Shown one piece after another: positions 27,682-36,284 of a DNA stretch of 64,000 nt. Each line of letters begins with the position of its first letter. Positions within the stretch are counted from its first letter, which is position 1. The stretch comes from an uncultured Bacteroidaceae bacterium (GTDB lineage: Bacteria; Bacteroidota; Bacteroidia; Bacteroidales; Bacteroidaceae), in the NCBI GenBank assembly GCA_905235565.1, contig CAJOLR010000001.1, positions 39,265 through 103,264 on the forward strand, in the 5' to 3' direction. Under the pieces are notes generated by a model that worked only from the letters and a program-made list of their open reading frames with translations, had not been told where the DNA came from and ran no database searches. The position numbers and the translations under genes were made by a program.

Positions 27682-30324
27682 TTAAAATTCCTGGCCGAGA
27701 ATGAAATGTATCTGGCTTCCTCCATAACGTCTGGATCCGTTGATGGGATCGAATCCGTAAGCCCAGTCTATACCCATCAGTCCCACCATCGGCAGGTAAA
27801 TCCTGACACCTGCACCTGCAGAGCGTTTAAGGTCAAACGGGTTGAACTTACCTATGCTGTTCCAGGCATTACCACCCTCTATAAAGGCCAATGCATAGAT
27901 GATGGTGGAGTTTTCCATAAGGAGCGGGTAACGCAGTTCGGCCGACATGCGTGAATAAGCATAGCCGTCTGAATAAGGAGTGAGCGAACCGTTGTCATAA
28001 CCGCGCAATCCTACTATCTCCGTGGCGTAGGTATACGAACCGCCGCTCATTCCGTCACCACCCATCATGAATGTCTCAAACGGAGATTTCTTGTACTTGT
28101 TGTAATGTCCCAGCAGACCGAAGTCAAAACGGGTCATCAGAACCAGACGTTTCTTGGGACCGTTGGTCAGTGACGTGTAGGTACGGCTGCGGAACTTCCA
28201 TTTGTTGTACTCTATCCACTTGTGTTTCTGACGCAACTCATCCTGATAGGTAGCCGATGTTTTGTCCGATGCCAGATTCTTGTAGTCTAAACCGTCCCAC
28301 AGGGAATACGGGGGAGTGAAATAACCGGAAAACGCGAACTCCGAACCTGTACGCGGGAAATAGGGATTGTCAATCGTGGACCTTGAAACGGTGAAACCGA
28401 GATTGATATTGTTGCAGGTTCCGTTATTTATAAGGAAATATGACCACTGCTTAAGGTTGTACCGTGTGTAAGAGAGTTCTGAATAGAAGGTAAAGTAATC
28501 ATCCGGCCAATGCAGACGTTTTCCCCACCCTACGCTGGCTCCAAACATGGTTATATACTTGTCCGGGTCATAATAGGATTCATAGTTGTCGTAATAACCA
28601 CCGTATCCACCGTAATAATTGCCATATCCGTACATATAGTTGTACATGTTCTGGTAATAGGCGGAGTTGTAGTAGTTACTGCTGATATCTGTCTGCTTGG
28701 AATAGAACAGGCCCACCGACAGTGAATTTGGACGCTTGCCTCCCAGCCAGGGTTCCAGGAAAGAAATACTGTATGACTGATAATACTGTCCGTTTGTCTG
28801 AGCACTGAGAGAGAGAGTCTGACCATCACCCTGAGGCAGGAAGAGACGGTAGTTGTCACTTTTATGGAACAGGTTATACATACTGAAATTGGTAAACTTG
28901 AGAGCCACGCGGCCGATGATGCCGGTCTGTCCCCAACCCATGGAAAGTTCCACCTGGTCATTGCTCTTACTCTCAAGCTGCCAGTCTATGTCAACCGTAC
29001 CGTCAGACGGATCAGGGCGAATATCAGGATTGATTGTGGTCTGTTCAAAATGACCCATATTGCCCAATGCGCGGAAAGAACGCTCCAGGGCATCATAGGA
29101 GAATGTATCACCCGGACGGGTGTAGAGTTCACGGCGAACCACATTCTCATATACCCGGTCATTACCGTGAATCAGCACACGGTTGATTGAAGCCTGGGGA
29201 CCTTCGGCTATACGCATTTCCAGATCGATTGAATCATCCACGACATTTGCCTCGACTGGGTCTAGCCTGAACATCACGTAACCTTTGTTGTAATACTCCT
29301 TGCCTATGGAATTCTCATCATCCTTGACTCGTCCGTTCAGCTTCTTCTGATTGTAGACATCACCCTTTTCCATGCCCAGCATGTCAGAGAGCTCTTCGCT
29401 TGTATAGACCGTGTTACCCACCCAGGTAATGTTACGGAGATAGTATTTGCCTCCCTCATCAAATGAAAGCCAGACATCCACCGTATTGTCATCCACATTG
29501 GCTGAAACGCTGTCCAAAGTGATGTAAGCGTCACGGTATCCAAGCTCTCCGTACTTTTCCATGATCTTGTCCTTATCCCCCTCATACTCCTCATTGACAA
29601 ATTTCTTGGTGCGGAAAAACTCACTGATCTTGTATTTCTCATTGGTCTTCTTCATGATCCTCTTGATCTTCTTGTCGGGAATGACTTCATTACCCGCCAG
29701 ATGGATGGTGCGGACCTTAACCTTATCTTTCTTGTCTATGTATACATCCACATATGCCAGACCGTCCTCATCGGGTTCGGAACGTTGCTGCACCCGGACA
29801 ACGGCATCCTTGAAGCCTTTTTCATCGAAATACTTGCGTATCAGTTTCTCTGAACGGTTCAGGGCGTTCTGGGTAATCTGGCTGCCAGGGAACATGCCTA
29901 TCTTATCCTCCAGTTCCGACGCCTCTCCCTTGCGAACTCCATGAAATACAACCTCCTTTATCTTGGGATTCTGCTCAATGAAGAACTCCAGCCATATCTT
30001 GTCATTCACAATCCTTTGGGCACGTATTTTGACATTGGCAAACAGGCCTGTAGCCCACAGGCGTTTCATGGCGTCGGTTATATCGGCACCCGGTACAAAG
30101 ACACGTTGTCCCACAGAGAGGCCTGACATTTTGATCAGTGTCTTATGGTTATTCTCCTCCAGTCCTGTCACCACGATATCCGCTATCTCATAACGCTTTG
30201 GTGATCCGGAATAGAGTATAACGGGACTGTCCTGTCCGGCAGATTCTTCTGTCTGTGCCGTCACGGTCTGTCCGGACAGCACCAGCAACAAAAGGATTAC
30301 TATATGTTTGAGTCTGAAATTCAT
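27682..30324 (-). CDS. bamA: Outer-membrane protein assembly factor BamA
   Basis: An 880-residue Omp85 protein that inserts beta-barrels into the outer membrane. A signal peptide (IVILLLLVLSGQTVTAQ) is followed by about five POTRA domains (about residues 45-470) and a 16-strand barrel ending IHFILGQEF. The barrel contains LRGYDNGSLTPYS, matching the conserved VRGF/LRGY lid-lock motif. At about residues 560-595 one predicted surface loop is strikingly Tyr/Gly/Asn rich (YYNSAYYQNMYNYMYGYG and onward). Neighbours are uppS 2 bp upstream and three Skp genes downstream, the standard Bacteroidetes arrangement. Confidence 0.97.
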   Translation of the reverse strand: MNFRLKHIVILLLLVLSGQTVTAQTEESAGQDSPVILYSGSPKRYEIADIVVTGLEENNHKTLIKMSGLSVGQRVFVPGADITDAMKRLWATGLFANVKIRAQRIVNDKIWLEFFIEQNPKIKEVVFHGVRKGEASELEDKIGMFPGSQITQNALNRSEKLIRKYFDEKGFKDAVVRVQQRSEPDEDGLAYVDVYIDKKDKVKVRTIHLAGNEVIPDKKIKRIMKKTNEKYKISEFFRTKKFVNEEYEGDKDKIMEKYGELGYRDAYITLDSVSANVDDNTVDVWLSFDEGGKYYLRNITWVGNTVYTSEELSDMLGMEKGDVYNQKKLNGRVKDDENSIGKEYYNKGYVMFRLDPVEANVVDDSIDLEMRIAEGPQASINRVLIHGNDRVYENVVRRELYTRPGDTFSYDALERSFRALGNMGHFEQTTINPDIRPDPSDGTVDIDWQLESKSNDQVELSMGWGQTGIIGRVALKFTNFSMYNLFHKSDNYRLFLPQGDGQTLSLSAQTNGQYYQSYSISFLEPWLGGKRPNSLSVGLFYSKQTDISSNYYNSAYYQNMYNYMYGYGNYYGGYGGYYDNYESYYDPDKYITMFGASVGWGKRLHWPDDYFTFYSELSYTRYNLKQWSYFLINNGTCNNINLGFTVSRSTIDNPYFPRTGSEFAFSGYFTPPYSLWDGLDYKNLASDKTSATYQDELRQKHKWIEYNKWKFRSRTYTSLTNGPKKRLVLMTRFDFGLLGHYNKYKKSPFETFMMGGDGMSGGSYTYATEIVGLRGYDNGSLTPYSDGYAYSRMSAELRYPLLMENSTIIYALAFIEGGNAWNSIGKFNPFDLKRSAGAGVRIYLPMVGLMGIDWAYGFDPINGSRRYGGSQIHFILGQEF

Positions 30325-30326
30325 CT

Positions 30327-31085
30327 TTATTCTGTCTTATTCTGATTCTGCTCCGCCACCTGAGCGCCCGTCTTGCCGAACCGGCGTTCACGCTGCTGAT
30401 AAACGTAAATGGCCTTGCAAAGTTCCTCCATATTGAAATCCGGCCAGAAAGTGTCACAGAAATAGAGTTCAGTGTACGCTGACTGCCAGAGCAGATAATT
30501 GCTCATCCTGATCTCGCCGCCGGTACGGATAAGCAGTTCGGGGTCCGGCATGAAATTGGTGGTCATGCTGTCCGATACCGCCTTCTCGTCTATATCTGAA
30601 GGCGACAACTCTCCTTTTACAGCCTTCTCGGCAAGGATCCTGGCCGCACGGGTTATCTCCCAACGGGATGAATAACTGAGAGCCAGAACCATGCATGAGC
30701 GGTCAAAGTCCTTTGTGTGGTCTATGCACTCATTCAGTTTGAACTGAATCTCTTCCGGCAGTCTTTCAATGTCACCGATAACACGGAAACGGACCTGGTT
30801 CCTTATGAAGACATCCTCTTCTATATTCTTGAACAGAAGTCCCATGAGAGCTGTCACCTCCTGTTCAGGGCGGTTCCAGTTCTCGGTTGAGAAAGTATAT
30901 AGCGTAAGATACCTGATGCCTAATTCTACGGCATTCTCCATGATCTTACGGACCACTTCAACGCCCTTGATATGTCCGTCTGTGCGCTGTTTGCCGCGTT
31001 GTTCGGCCCAACGGCCGTTCCCATCCATGATGATGGCAACGTGCTGCGGTATACGGCTCTTGTCTAACTGTTCCTGATATGTCAT
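30327..31085 (-). CDS. uppS: Isoprenyl transferase (undecaprenyl diphosphate synthase)
   Basis: A 252-residue cis-prenyltransferase building the C55 carrier lipid for peptidoglycan and O-antigen. Motifs are [17 protein letters not shown] (catalytic Asp), the [10 protein letters not shown] region, [14 protein letters not shown] and, near the C-terminus, [21 protein letters not shown] with the following YTELYF. The length fits. It is 2 bp from bamA and 5 bp from the upstream DUF6089 gene, so it is firmly within the operon. Confidence 0.97.
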   Translation of the reverse strand: MTYQEQLDKSRIPQHVAIIMDGNGRWAEQRGKQRTDGHIKGVEVVRKIMENAVELGIRYLTLYTFSTENWNRPEQEVTALMGLLFKNIEEDVFIRNQVRFRVIGDIERLPEEIQFKLNECIDHTKDFDRSCMVLALSYSSRWEITRAARILAEKAVKGELSPSDIDEKAVSDSMTTNFMPDPELLIRTGGEIRMSNYLLWQSAYTELYFCDTFWPDFNMEELCKAIYVYQQRERRFGKTGAQVAEQNQNKTE

Positions 31086-31090
31086 ATATT

Positions 31091-31777
31091 CTATCTTTCA
31101 TCATTACAGTTACATGGACGTTTGAAAACGTCAAATGTAACATATAGCACAGTGAAACTGTAGCTGTCTTTATTCTTTATTCCTTTTCCCTTTATCATGA
31201 AAGGATTCTCAAGCGGTGTCCCGTCTGTCGTCGTCACGTCAAGACGGTCCGAAGTTGAAAACCTCATTGTCCACTCAACACCTACGTTGACCCTTTCAGA
31301 CATCTTGTACCTTACTCCCAACCCGACAGGAAAATTGGCTGCGAAATCATTGCGGGCCGGTTTAGGGGCAAAGGTGGCTCCTACTCCAAGAAGCCCGTAA
31401 GGCGCCAGTCTGTGACATCCGTTCCAACCTTCCATACCATATCCGCAAAAACCCCATTCAACCTGGACACCCAAATCATAGAGAGTACGGCTGAAAACCT
31501 GGTCGTCGCCCGGCAGTACTCCGTTGGCGTTTTCCGTGCTGCCTGATATACCGGCCGATGCCAGGTTGGCCTTGAGGGCGAATCTGGGATTGACGTTGTA
31601 TCTGGTCACTAAGGATAGGACGCCATTGGTATTGCTGTACATACGGGAATTGACATCACCCATATAGAAACTGCCGCCTCCGCCGAGACCCACCTCCATG
31701 AGATAGCCGTCATCCTGTGCTGCAGCAGTAAGGCAGCAGCACGACATCACAACAGTTATCAGGAGATTGTGTCTCAT
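31091..31777 (-). CDS. DUF6089-type outer-membrane barrel protein
   Basis: A 228-residue protein with a signal peptide ([17 protein letters not shown]), then [20 protein letters not shown] and [21 protein letters not shown], which match the DUF6089 family found upstream of uppS/bamA in Bacteroidetes. Repeated amphipathic strands ([25 protein letters not shown], in part) suggest a small outer-membrane barrel. It ends in a Cys/Asn-rich tail, [10 protein letters not shown]. The function is unknown; the conserved position beside bamA suggests a link to outer-membrane biogenesis. 6 bp separates it from the upstream lipoprotein gene. Confidence 0.8.
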   Translation of the reverse strand: MRHNLLITVVMSCCCLTAAAQDDGYLMEVGLGGGGSFYMGDVNSRMYSNTNGVLSLVTRYNVNPRFALKANLASAGISGSTENANGVLPGDDQVFSRTLYDLGVQVEWGFCGYGMEGWNGCHRLAPYGLLGVGATFAPKPARNDFAANFPVGLGVRYKMSERVNVGVEWTMRFSTSDRLDVTTTDGTPLENPFMIKGKGIKNKDSYSFTVLYVTFDVFKRPCNCNDER

Positions 31778-31783
31778 ATTATA

Positions 31784-33130
31784 TCAATGCTTGATAAGCC
31801 TGTTAATTGCCCCATGCCATACACGGCCATCCTCAGACATAATCCAGATATAACCACGGCTGTCAGGAACGGCCACAAAAACCGGGGTGTTCACTTTCAG
31901 CTCTGACGGGATCTGCATATAACGGTTCCACGATGAGTAATCCTCGGCGTAAGACTGACATGGATACCATGTCACCCCGTTGTCGTTGGACTGACGGAAT
32001 CCATCCATCCCGCAGCCGGTACTGTACAGGGCACCATCGTATCTGAAAACCGACAATCCGCTTACTGAGGGCAGCCGCAGTTCCTTTCTGGCCGGCATAT
32101 CAACCTGGGTCCAGACGGTGTCTCCTGACAGCATTGTCCATACAGAAGCATAGAGAGTATCGGCCAAGCCCACAACCACAGACCTGGAAATGTTGGCATT
32201 GGTGGCAAGCGGATAGGTAAATATGTAAGCCGCGGAATCAGGGAAGTTCAGCGGAACAGGCTGTACCTGACTCCACTCTGCAAGATCCTCTGTCTTTATG
32301 ATGTTACCTTCCTGGCTTATTGCCCACAGGATTCCGTTGTCTGTTCCTGATGATATAATGTTCCTGACTCCTGTCTTTGTGACACTCCAATCCAGCCCGT
32401 TGTCCGAACCGTACAGAGTCCCTCCGGAAACCGTATGGAACCTGCCGCCGCAGACTGTTACCCTGTGCTGCCATCCATCTGCCGATAATCCGGTGATGTG
32501 GTTTGAACCGTTCCATCCTCCTTCTGTTATGTGACGGCTTGAGAATGAAACCGCTCCGGTGGAATCAACGCCAAAACAGAAAACGGAATCACCCTTTGAG
32601 ACTGCACTGATTCCGGAAAGTGCGGGGAATCCCACGGTATCCGGTCCATGCCATATCAGGGAGTCGGGGAAAACCTTGCGCACATTCAGGTTGACCTGAT
32701 AGTATCTGACGTATGACTCATCAGTTGAGACCGCTCCGAAATAGAGTTCACGGGTAAAGTCTATCGAGTCCGAGGAATTCCATACATAGACCAGGTCGGG
32801 CTCATCGGCATAATAGTAGATGACTGTTCCTGTTCCGTAAACGGCAGTGGTAACCCTGCCGACCTCTGATCCGTATGCCAGTGAATCAACATTGTAGATG
32901 CGGTTGTTTATCTGGTCTATCGTCATCGGATAGTTTGAGCCGTTCTCACTTACATAAGCTACAGTATCATGTCCCTGCCATGTCATGTCATGCACCTTGA
33001 CCCTGTAATATCCCACGGTGAACGAAGTTATGGCAGCCTGGGGTGATGTTGACATCTTTTCCTCCTTCAGGCAGGAGATGCAGCTGAACAGCAGCAACAA
33101 AAGGATTAAATCGAATCTGCTTCTCATCAA
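31784..33130 (-). CDS. DUF6242-type lipoprotein, beta-propeller-like
   Basis: A 448-residue lipoprotein with lipobox LLFSCISC. The N-terminal ~170 residues (VGYYRVKVHDMTWQGHDTVA, TVIYYYADEPDLVYVWNS) and the later repeated strand blocks with SDNGLDWS, TDNGILWAIS and SNDNGVTWYP look like a sialidase/BNR-type propeller, as in proteins labelled DUF6242. It is the first gene of the envelope operon and has a TAnnTTTG promoter ~29 bp upstream. The start may be the ATG at 33130 or the next one, 3 bp later. The role is unknown. Confidence 0.75.
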   Translation of the reverse strand: MMRSRFDLILLLLLFSCISCLKEEKMSTSPQAAITSFTVGYYRVKVHDMTWQGHDTVAYVSENGSNYPMTIDQINNRIYNVDSLAYGSEVGRVTTAVYGTGTVIYYYADEPDLVYVWNSSDSIDFTRELYFGAVSTDESYVRYYQVNLNVRKVFPDSLIWHGPDTVGFPALSGISAVSKGDSVFCFGVDSTGAVSFSSRHITEGGWNGSNHITGLSADGWQHRVTVCGGRFHTVSGGTLYGSDNGLDWSVTKTGVRNIISSGTDNGILWAISQEGNIIKTEDLAEWSQVQPVPLNFPDSAAYIFTYPLATNANISRSVVVGLADTLYASVWTMLSGDTVWTQVDMPARKELRLPSVSGLSVFRYDGALYSTGCGMDGFRQSNDNGVTWYPCQSYAEDYSSWNRYMQIPSELKVNTPVFVAVPDSRGYIWIMSEDGRVWHGAINRLIKH

Positions 33131-33155
33131 CGAACAATGATTTGTTTCAACCTTG

Positions 33156-33163
33156 CAAATTTA
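33156..33163 (-). promoter_or_regulatory. -7 box (TAAATTTG on the minus strand) for the envelope operon
   Basis: The plus strand reads CAAATTTA. The predicted leader is about 22 nt to the DUF6242 gene at 33130. It probably drives the eight genes down to murI. Confidence 0.6.
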
Positions 33164-33237
33164 GCAACAAAATCCGTAGAGGCGTGTGTAATAATGTTGT
33201 TTTATATTAAAGATTAGACATATCCGGCATAAATTAG

Positions 33238-33245
33238 TAACTTCG
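33238..33245 (+). promoter_or_regulatory. Putative -7 box (TAACTTCG) for pyrE
   Basis: One base off TAnnTTTG. The predicted start is near 33249, giving a 29-nt leader to the ATG at 33278. Confidence 0.45.
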
Positions 33246-33277
33246 CACCTTTGAAAATCATTTTTACAAGTCATTAT

Positions 33278-33910
33278 ATGGACAACATAAAGAATCAAGT
33301 GGCCCGCGAACTGCTGCGCATCGCGGCCGTCAAGGTCCAGCCCGACGCTCCGTTCACCTGGGCATCAGGATGGCACTCTCCGTTTTACTGCGACAACCGC
33401 AAGGCACTTTCGTTCCCCGAAGTAAGGACACTGGTCAGGGATTCACTGTGCAATGTCATAACCCGGGACTTCCCTGAATTTGACGTGATAGCCGGAGTGG
33501 CAACAGGTGCAATAGCACAAGGTGCCCTGGTGGCCGACCGCATGGGAAAACCCTTTGTCTACGTACGTTCTGCACCTAAGGATCATGGACTGGCCAACCT
33601 CATTGAAGGATATCTTGAGCCTGGCTGTCGCGTAATGGTAGTTGAGGATCTGGTTTCTACCGGACTGAGCAGCCTGAAGGCTGTCGATGCCATACGTAAT
33701 GCCGGTTGCCAGGTGGTGGGGATGGTTGCATCTTTTACATACGGTTTTCCTGTGGCCGAAGAGGCTTTCCAGAAGGCAGGGGTAAAACTGTCCACACTGA
33801 CAGACTATCCGGCAATGCTGGAGACAGCCGTAACTTCGGGATACATCAAGGTAGAGCATTTACAGACACTTAACGAGTGGCGGCAGAACCCGTCAGAATG
33901 GGGCAAATAA
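33278..33910 (+). CDS. pyrE: Orotate phosphoribosyltransferase
   Basis: A 210-residue type I phosphoribosyltransferase converting orotate and PRPP to OMP in pyrimidine synthesis. The PRPP-binding motif is RVMVVEDLVSTGLSSLKAV, preceded by YVRSAPKDHGLANLIEG with the catalytic loop, and GVATGAIAQGALVADRMG. I chose the ATG at 33278 (MDNIKNQVARELL): the earlier in-frame TTG at 33251 lies almost on the predicted transcript start and adds an unrelated stretch. 4 bp separates it from the SRPBCC gene. Confidence 0.95.
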   Translation: MDNIKNQVARELLRIAAVKVQPDAPFTWASGWHSPFYCDNRKALSFPEVRTLVRDSLCNVITRDFPEFDVIAGVATGAIAQGALVADRMGKPFVYVRSAPKDHGLANLIEGYLEPGCRVMVVEDLVSTGLSSLKAVDAIRNAGCQVVGMVASFTYGFPVAEEAFQKAGVKLSTLTDYPAMLETAVTSGYIKVEHLQTLNEWRQNPSEWGK

Positions 33911-33914
33911 CACG

Positions 33915-34340
33915 ATGAAAAGGATAGAAAGCGGCGTAAAGCACATCCCGTATCCGCAGGAGTCGGTCTATAACAAGGTTTCGGACCTAAGCAATATCAA
34001 GCACCTTGCCGACCGGATTCCTGAGGATCAGAGACAGGGTATCAACCTGGAAAACCTGGAGTGTACACCGGATAAGGTAACCACCACCGTTTCGCCCATC
34101 GGTCAGATAGAATTTGGCGTTGTTGCGCGTGAACCGTTCAAATGTGTCAAGATGGAAACCTTACGTTCACCCATCAAGCTCACCTTATGGATTCAGGTCG
34201 TTTCCACCGGTGATTCCAGTTGCAAGATCAAACTGACAGCTGATGCTGACCTGAATATATTCATGGCCAGGATGGTTGAGAAACCTCTTACCGAGGCCAT
34301 AGAGAAACTGGCAGATATGTTATCCGCATTACCATATTAA
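33915..34340 (+). CDS. SRPBCC-family (START-like) protein
   Basis: A 141-residue protein resembling polyketide-cyclase/SRPBCC proteins, which form a helix-grip fold with a hydrophobic pocket. Seen here are IPYPQESVYNKVSDLSNIKHL at the N-terminus (in part), the strand-rich middle (VTTTVSPIGQIEFGVVARE, KLTLWIQVV) and the long C-terminal helix MVEKPLTEAIEKLADML. The ligand is unknown. It sits 4 bp after pyrE and 10 bp before argH in what is probably one operon. Confidence 0.8.
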   Translation: MKRIESGVKHIPYPQESVYNKVSDLSNIKHLADRIPEDQRQGINLENLECTPDKVTTTVSPIGQIEFGVVAREPFKCVKMETLRSPIKLTLWIQVVSTGDSSCKIKLTADADLNIFMARMVEKPLTEAIEKLADMLSALPY

Positions 34341-34350
34341 GAATTGAGAC

Positions 34351-35688
34351 ATGAAACCTATCTGGGACAAGGGAAAACCCGTTAATGAACTGATTCAGAA
34401 ATACACTGTAGGACGTGACCGTGAAATGGACCTTCTGCTGGCCAGGTATGACGTGCAGGGTTCATTGGCTCACATAACCATGCTGGAATCAATCGGACTG
34501 CTGGAAAAGGATGAACTGAAAGTTCTCTCCGCCGGTCTGAAAGAACTGCTCGATGTCATTGAACGCGGTGAGTTTGTTATTGAAGACGGAGTAGAGGATG
34601 TCCACTCCCAAGTGGAGCTTATGCTTACCCGCCGGTTTGGAGACATGGGAAAGAAAATACACAGCGGACGGTCGCGCAATGACCAGGTGCTGGTAGACCT
34701 GAAATTGTTTACCCGTGACCATCTGCGTAAGATAGTGTTTGCGGTTAAGAGTCTGTTTGACATCCTTATCAGACAGAGCGACAGGTACAGTAATGTACTG
34801 TTGCCGGGATATACCCATCTTCAGATAGCCATGCCATCGTCATTCGGACTGTGGTTCGGAGCTTATGCCGAGGCGCTGACCGATGATATGGTGCTGTTAC
34901 GTGCCGCCTTTGACCAGGCAAACCGCAATCCTCTGGGTTCGGCTGCAGGTTACGGGTCTTCCTTCCCGTTAAACCGCCAGATGACAACAGACCTTCTGGG
35001 GTTTGAATCGATGAACTACAATGTGGTCTATGCTCAGATGACACGCGGCAAGATGGAGCGCAACGTAGCGTATGCGCTGGCATCGGTAGCCGCCACCATA
35101 AGCCGACTGGCATTCGACGCCTGCATGTACAACAGCCAGAATTTCGGGTTCATAAAGCTGCCCGACGACTGCACCACTGGCTCCAGTATCATGCCCCACA
35201 AGAAGAATCCCGATGTGTTTGAACTGACACGCGCCAAGTGCAACCGCATACAGGCCATACCGCAGGAGATAACGCTGATGACCAACAATCTGCCCAGCGG
35301 ATACTTCCGTGATATGCAACTTGTCAAGGAGGTGTTCCTTCCGGCCTTCCAGGAACTGGAAGAGATAATCACCATGACTGCCTATATGCTGGAACACATC
35401 AAAGTCCGTCAGGATATCCTTTCCGACCCCAGGTACGATGCCATATTCAGTGTCGAGGAGGTCAACAGGCTGGCTCTTGAAGGAATGCCGTTCCGCGAAG
35501 CATACCGTAAGGTTGGTGCCGAGATAGAAAACGGAACATTCAAGGCAGACCATAACATACATCATACCCATGAGGGAAGCATTGGCAACCTCTGCAATGA
35601 CCGGATAGCCGGACGTATGGATATGATCATATCAGGTTTCCCCTTCCCCAAGATTGACGAAGCCATTGGCAAGCTGACTGCAAAATAA
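34351..35688 (+). CDS. argH: Argininosuccinate lyase
   Basis: A 445-residue fumarase/aspartase-superfamily enzyme that splits argininosuccinate into arginine and fumarate. The signature is GSSIMPHKKNPDVFELTR (His where many families have Gln), with IHSGRSRNDQVLVDLKLF and LPGYTHLQIAMPSS also present. The length fits ArgH. The fumarate made could feed the fumarate reductase encoded 6 kb away. The other arginine genes are not here. Confidence 0.95.
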   Translation: MKPIWDKGKPVNELIQKYTVGRDREMDLLLARYDVQGSLAHITMLESIGLLEKDELKVLSAGLKELLDVIERGEFVIEDGVEDVHSQVELMLTRRFGDMGKKIHSGRSRNDQVLVDLKLFTRDHLRKIVFAVKSLFDILIRQSDRYSNVLLPGYTHLQIAMPSSFGLWFGAYAEALTDDMVLLRAAFDQANRNPLGSAAGYGSSFPLNRQMTTDLLGFESMNYNVVYAQMTRGKMERNVAYALASVAATISRLAFDACMYNSQNFGFIKLPDDCTTGSSIMPHKKNPDVFELTRAKCNRIQAIPQEITLMTNNLPSGYFRDMQLVKEVFLPAFQELEEIITMTAYMLEHIKVRQDILSDPRYDAIFSVEEVNRLALEGMPFREAYRKVGAEIENGTFKADHNIHHTHEGSIGNLCNDRIAGRMDMIISGFPFPKIDEAIGKLTAK

Positions 35689-35701
35689 CTTCATTCTTAC
35701 G

Positions 35702-36217
35702 ATGAAAAGGCCTGTTATCTTGCTGTTTACCCTCCTGTTGGGAGTTTCATGCAGCCGAATTGGAAATTACAGCACCTTCTCTACCAGAAACCGGGTCTTT
35801 TTCTGTTATGAGTTAATGCAGGCACCATTTAATCAGATAACCTCGCCGTCCCGTTTCATTTCAGTGAGAAAGACCGATGGCAAACTGCATATTACTGACT
35901 CTGACGGCAAGAAATATGATATAGAACTCACCGCCGTTCAGAGCAGTTCCTTTATTATGGGTCTGGCCGGGCTGATTATTGGCACTCCTACTTTCAATAA
36001 TGACGAAATGTCCGTGTGGGCCTATGACCTGGGATGCCCGGAATGCAACAATCCCTCCACACGGTTAAGATTTAACCTTCAGGGAACAGCATCATGCCCC
36101 GAATGTGAAAAGTCATGGAACCTTAATGCCAGCGGCTATCCGATAAGCGACAAGGCCAGACCATTGTACCGCTATCCGGTGACACTTAACAACGGAGTGC
36201 TTACAGTTGCCAACTGA
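35702..36217 (+). CDS. Lipoprotein with paired CPxC motifs, Rieske-like fold possible
   Basis: A 171-residue lipoprotein (lipobox LLGVSCSRIG). The C-terminal half contains DLGCPECNNPSTRLRF, then SCPECEKSWNLNASGYPIS and RYPVTLNNGVLTV, 21 residues apart at the first cysteines. The arrangement recalls Rieske proteins (CxH...CxxH), but all four positions are cysteines with no histidine partner, so a zinc ribbon or a degenerate Rieske-like fold is likelier than a 2Fe-2S centre. Similar small Bacteroidales lipoproteins are annotated as hypothetical. 13 bp after argH, followed by a shared terminator. Confidence 0.65.
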   Translation: MKRPVILLFTLLLGVSCSRIGNYSTFSTRNRVFFCYELMQAPFNQITSPSRFISVRKTDGKLHITDSDGKKYDIELTAVQSSSFIMGLAGLIIGTPTFNNDEMSVWAYDLGCPECNNPSTRLRFNLQGTASCPECEKSWNLNASGYPISDKARPLYRYPVTLNNGVLTVAN

Positions 36218-36237
36218 ATACCGATATGCATAAAAGG

Positions 36238-36265
36238 GAAATGCCGGCCAAAAGGTCGGCATTTC
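36238..36265. terminator. Bidirectional terminator between the CPxC lipoprotein and the carboxylesterase
   Basis: A 12-bp stem (GAAATGCCGGCC with GGTCGGCATTTC, one G-T pair) with loop AAAA; the convergent genes end at 36217 and 36285. Confidence 0.75.
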
Positions 36266-36284
36266 TCTTGATTTCATCGGGGTA

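Noticed and set aside
28551..28976. Antisense ORFs of 70-150 codons within bamA, priA, argH and other genes
   Set aside because: They lie opposite strongly recognised genes, have no signal, motif or promoter, and arise from biased codon use.
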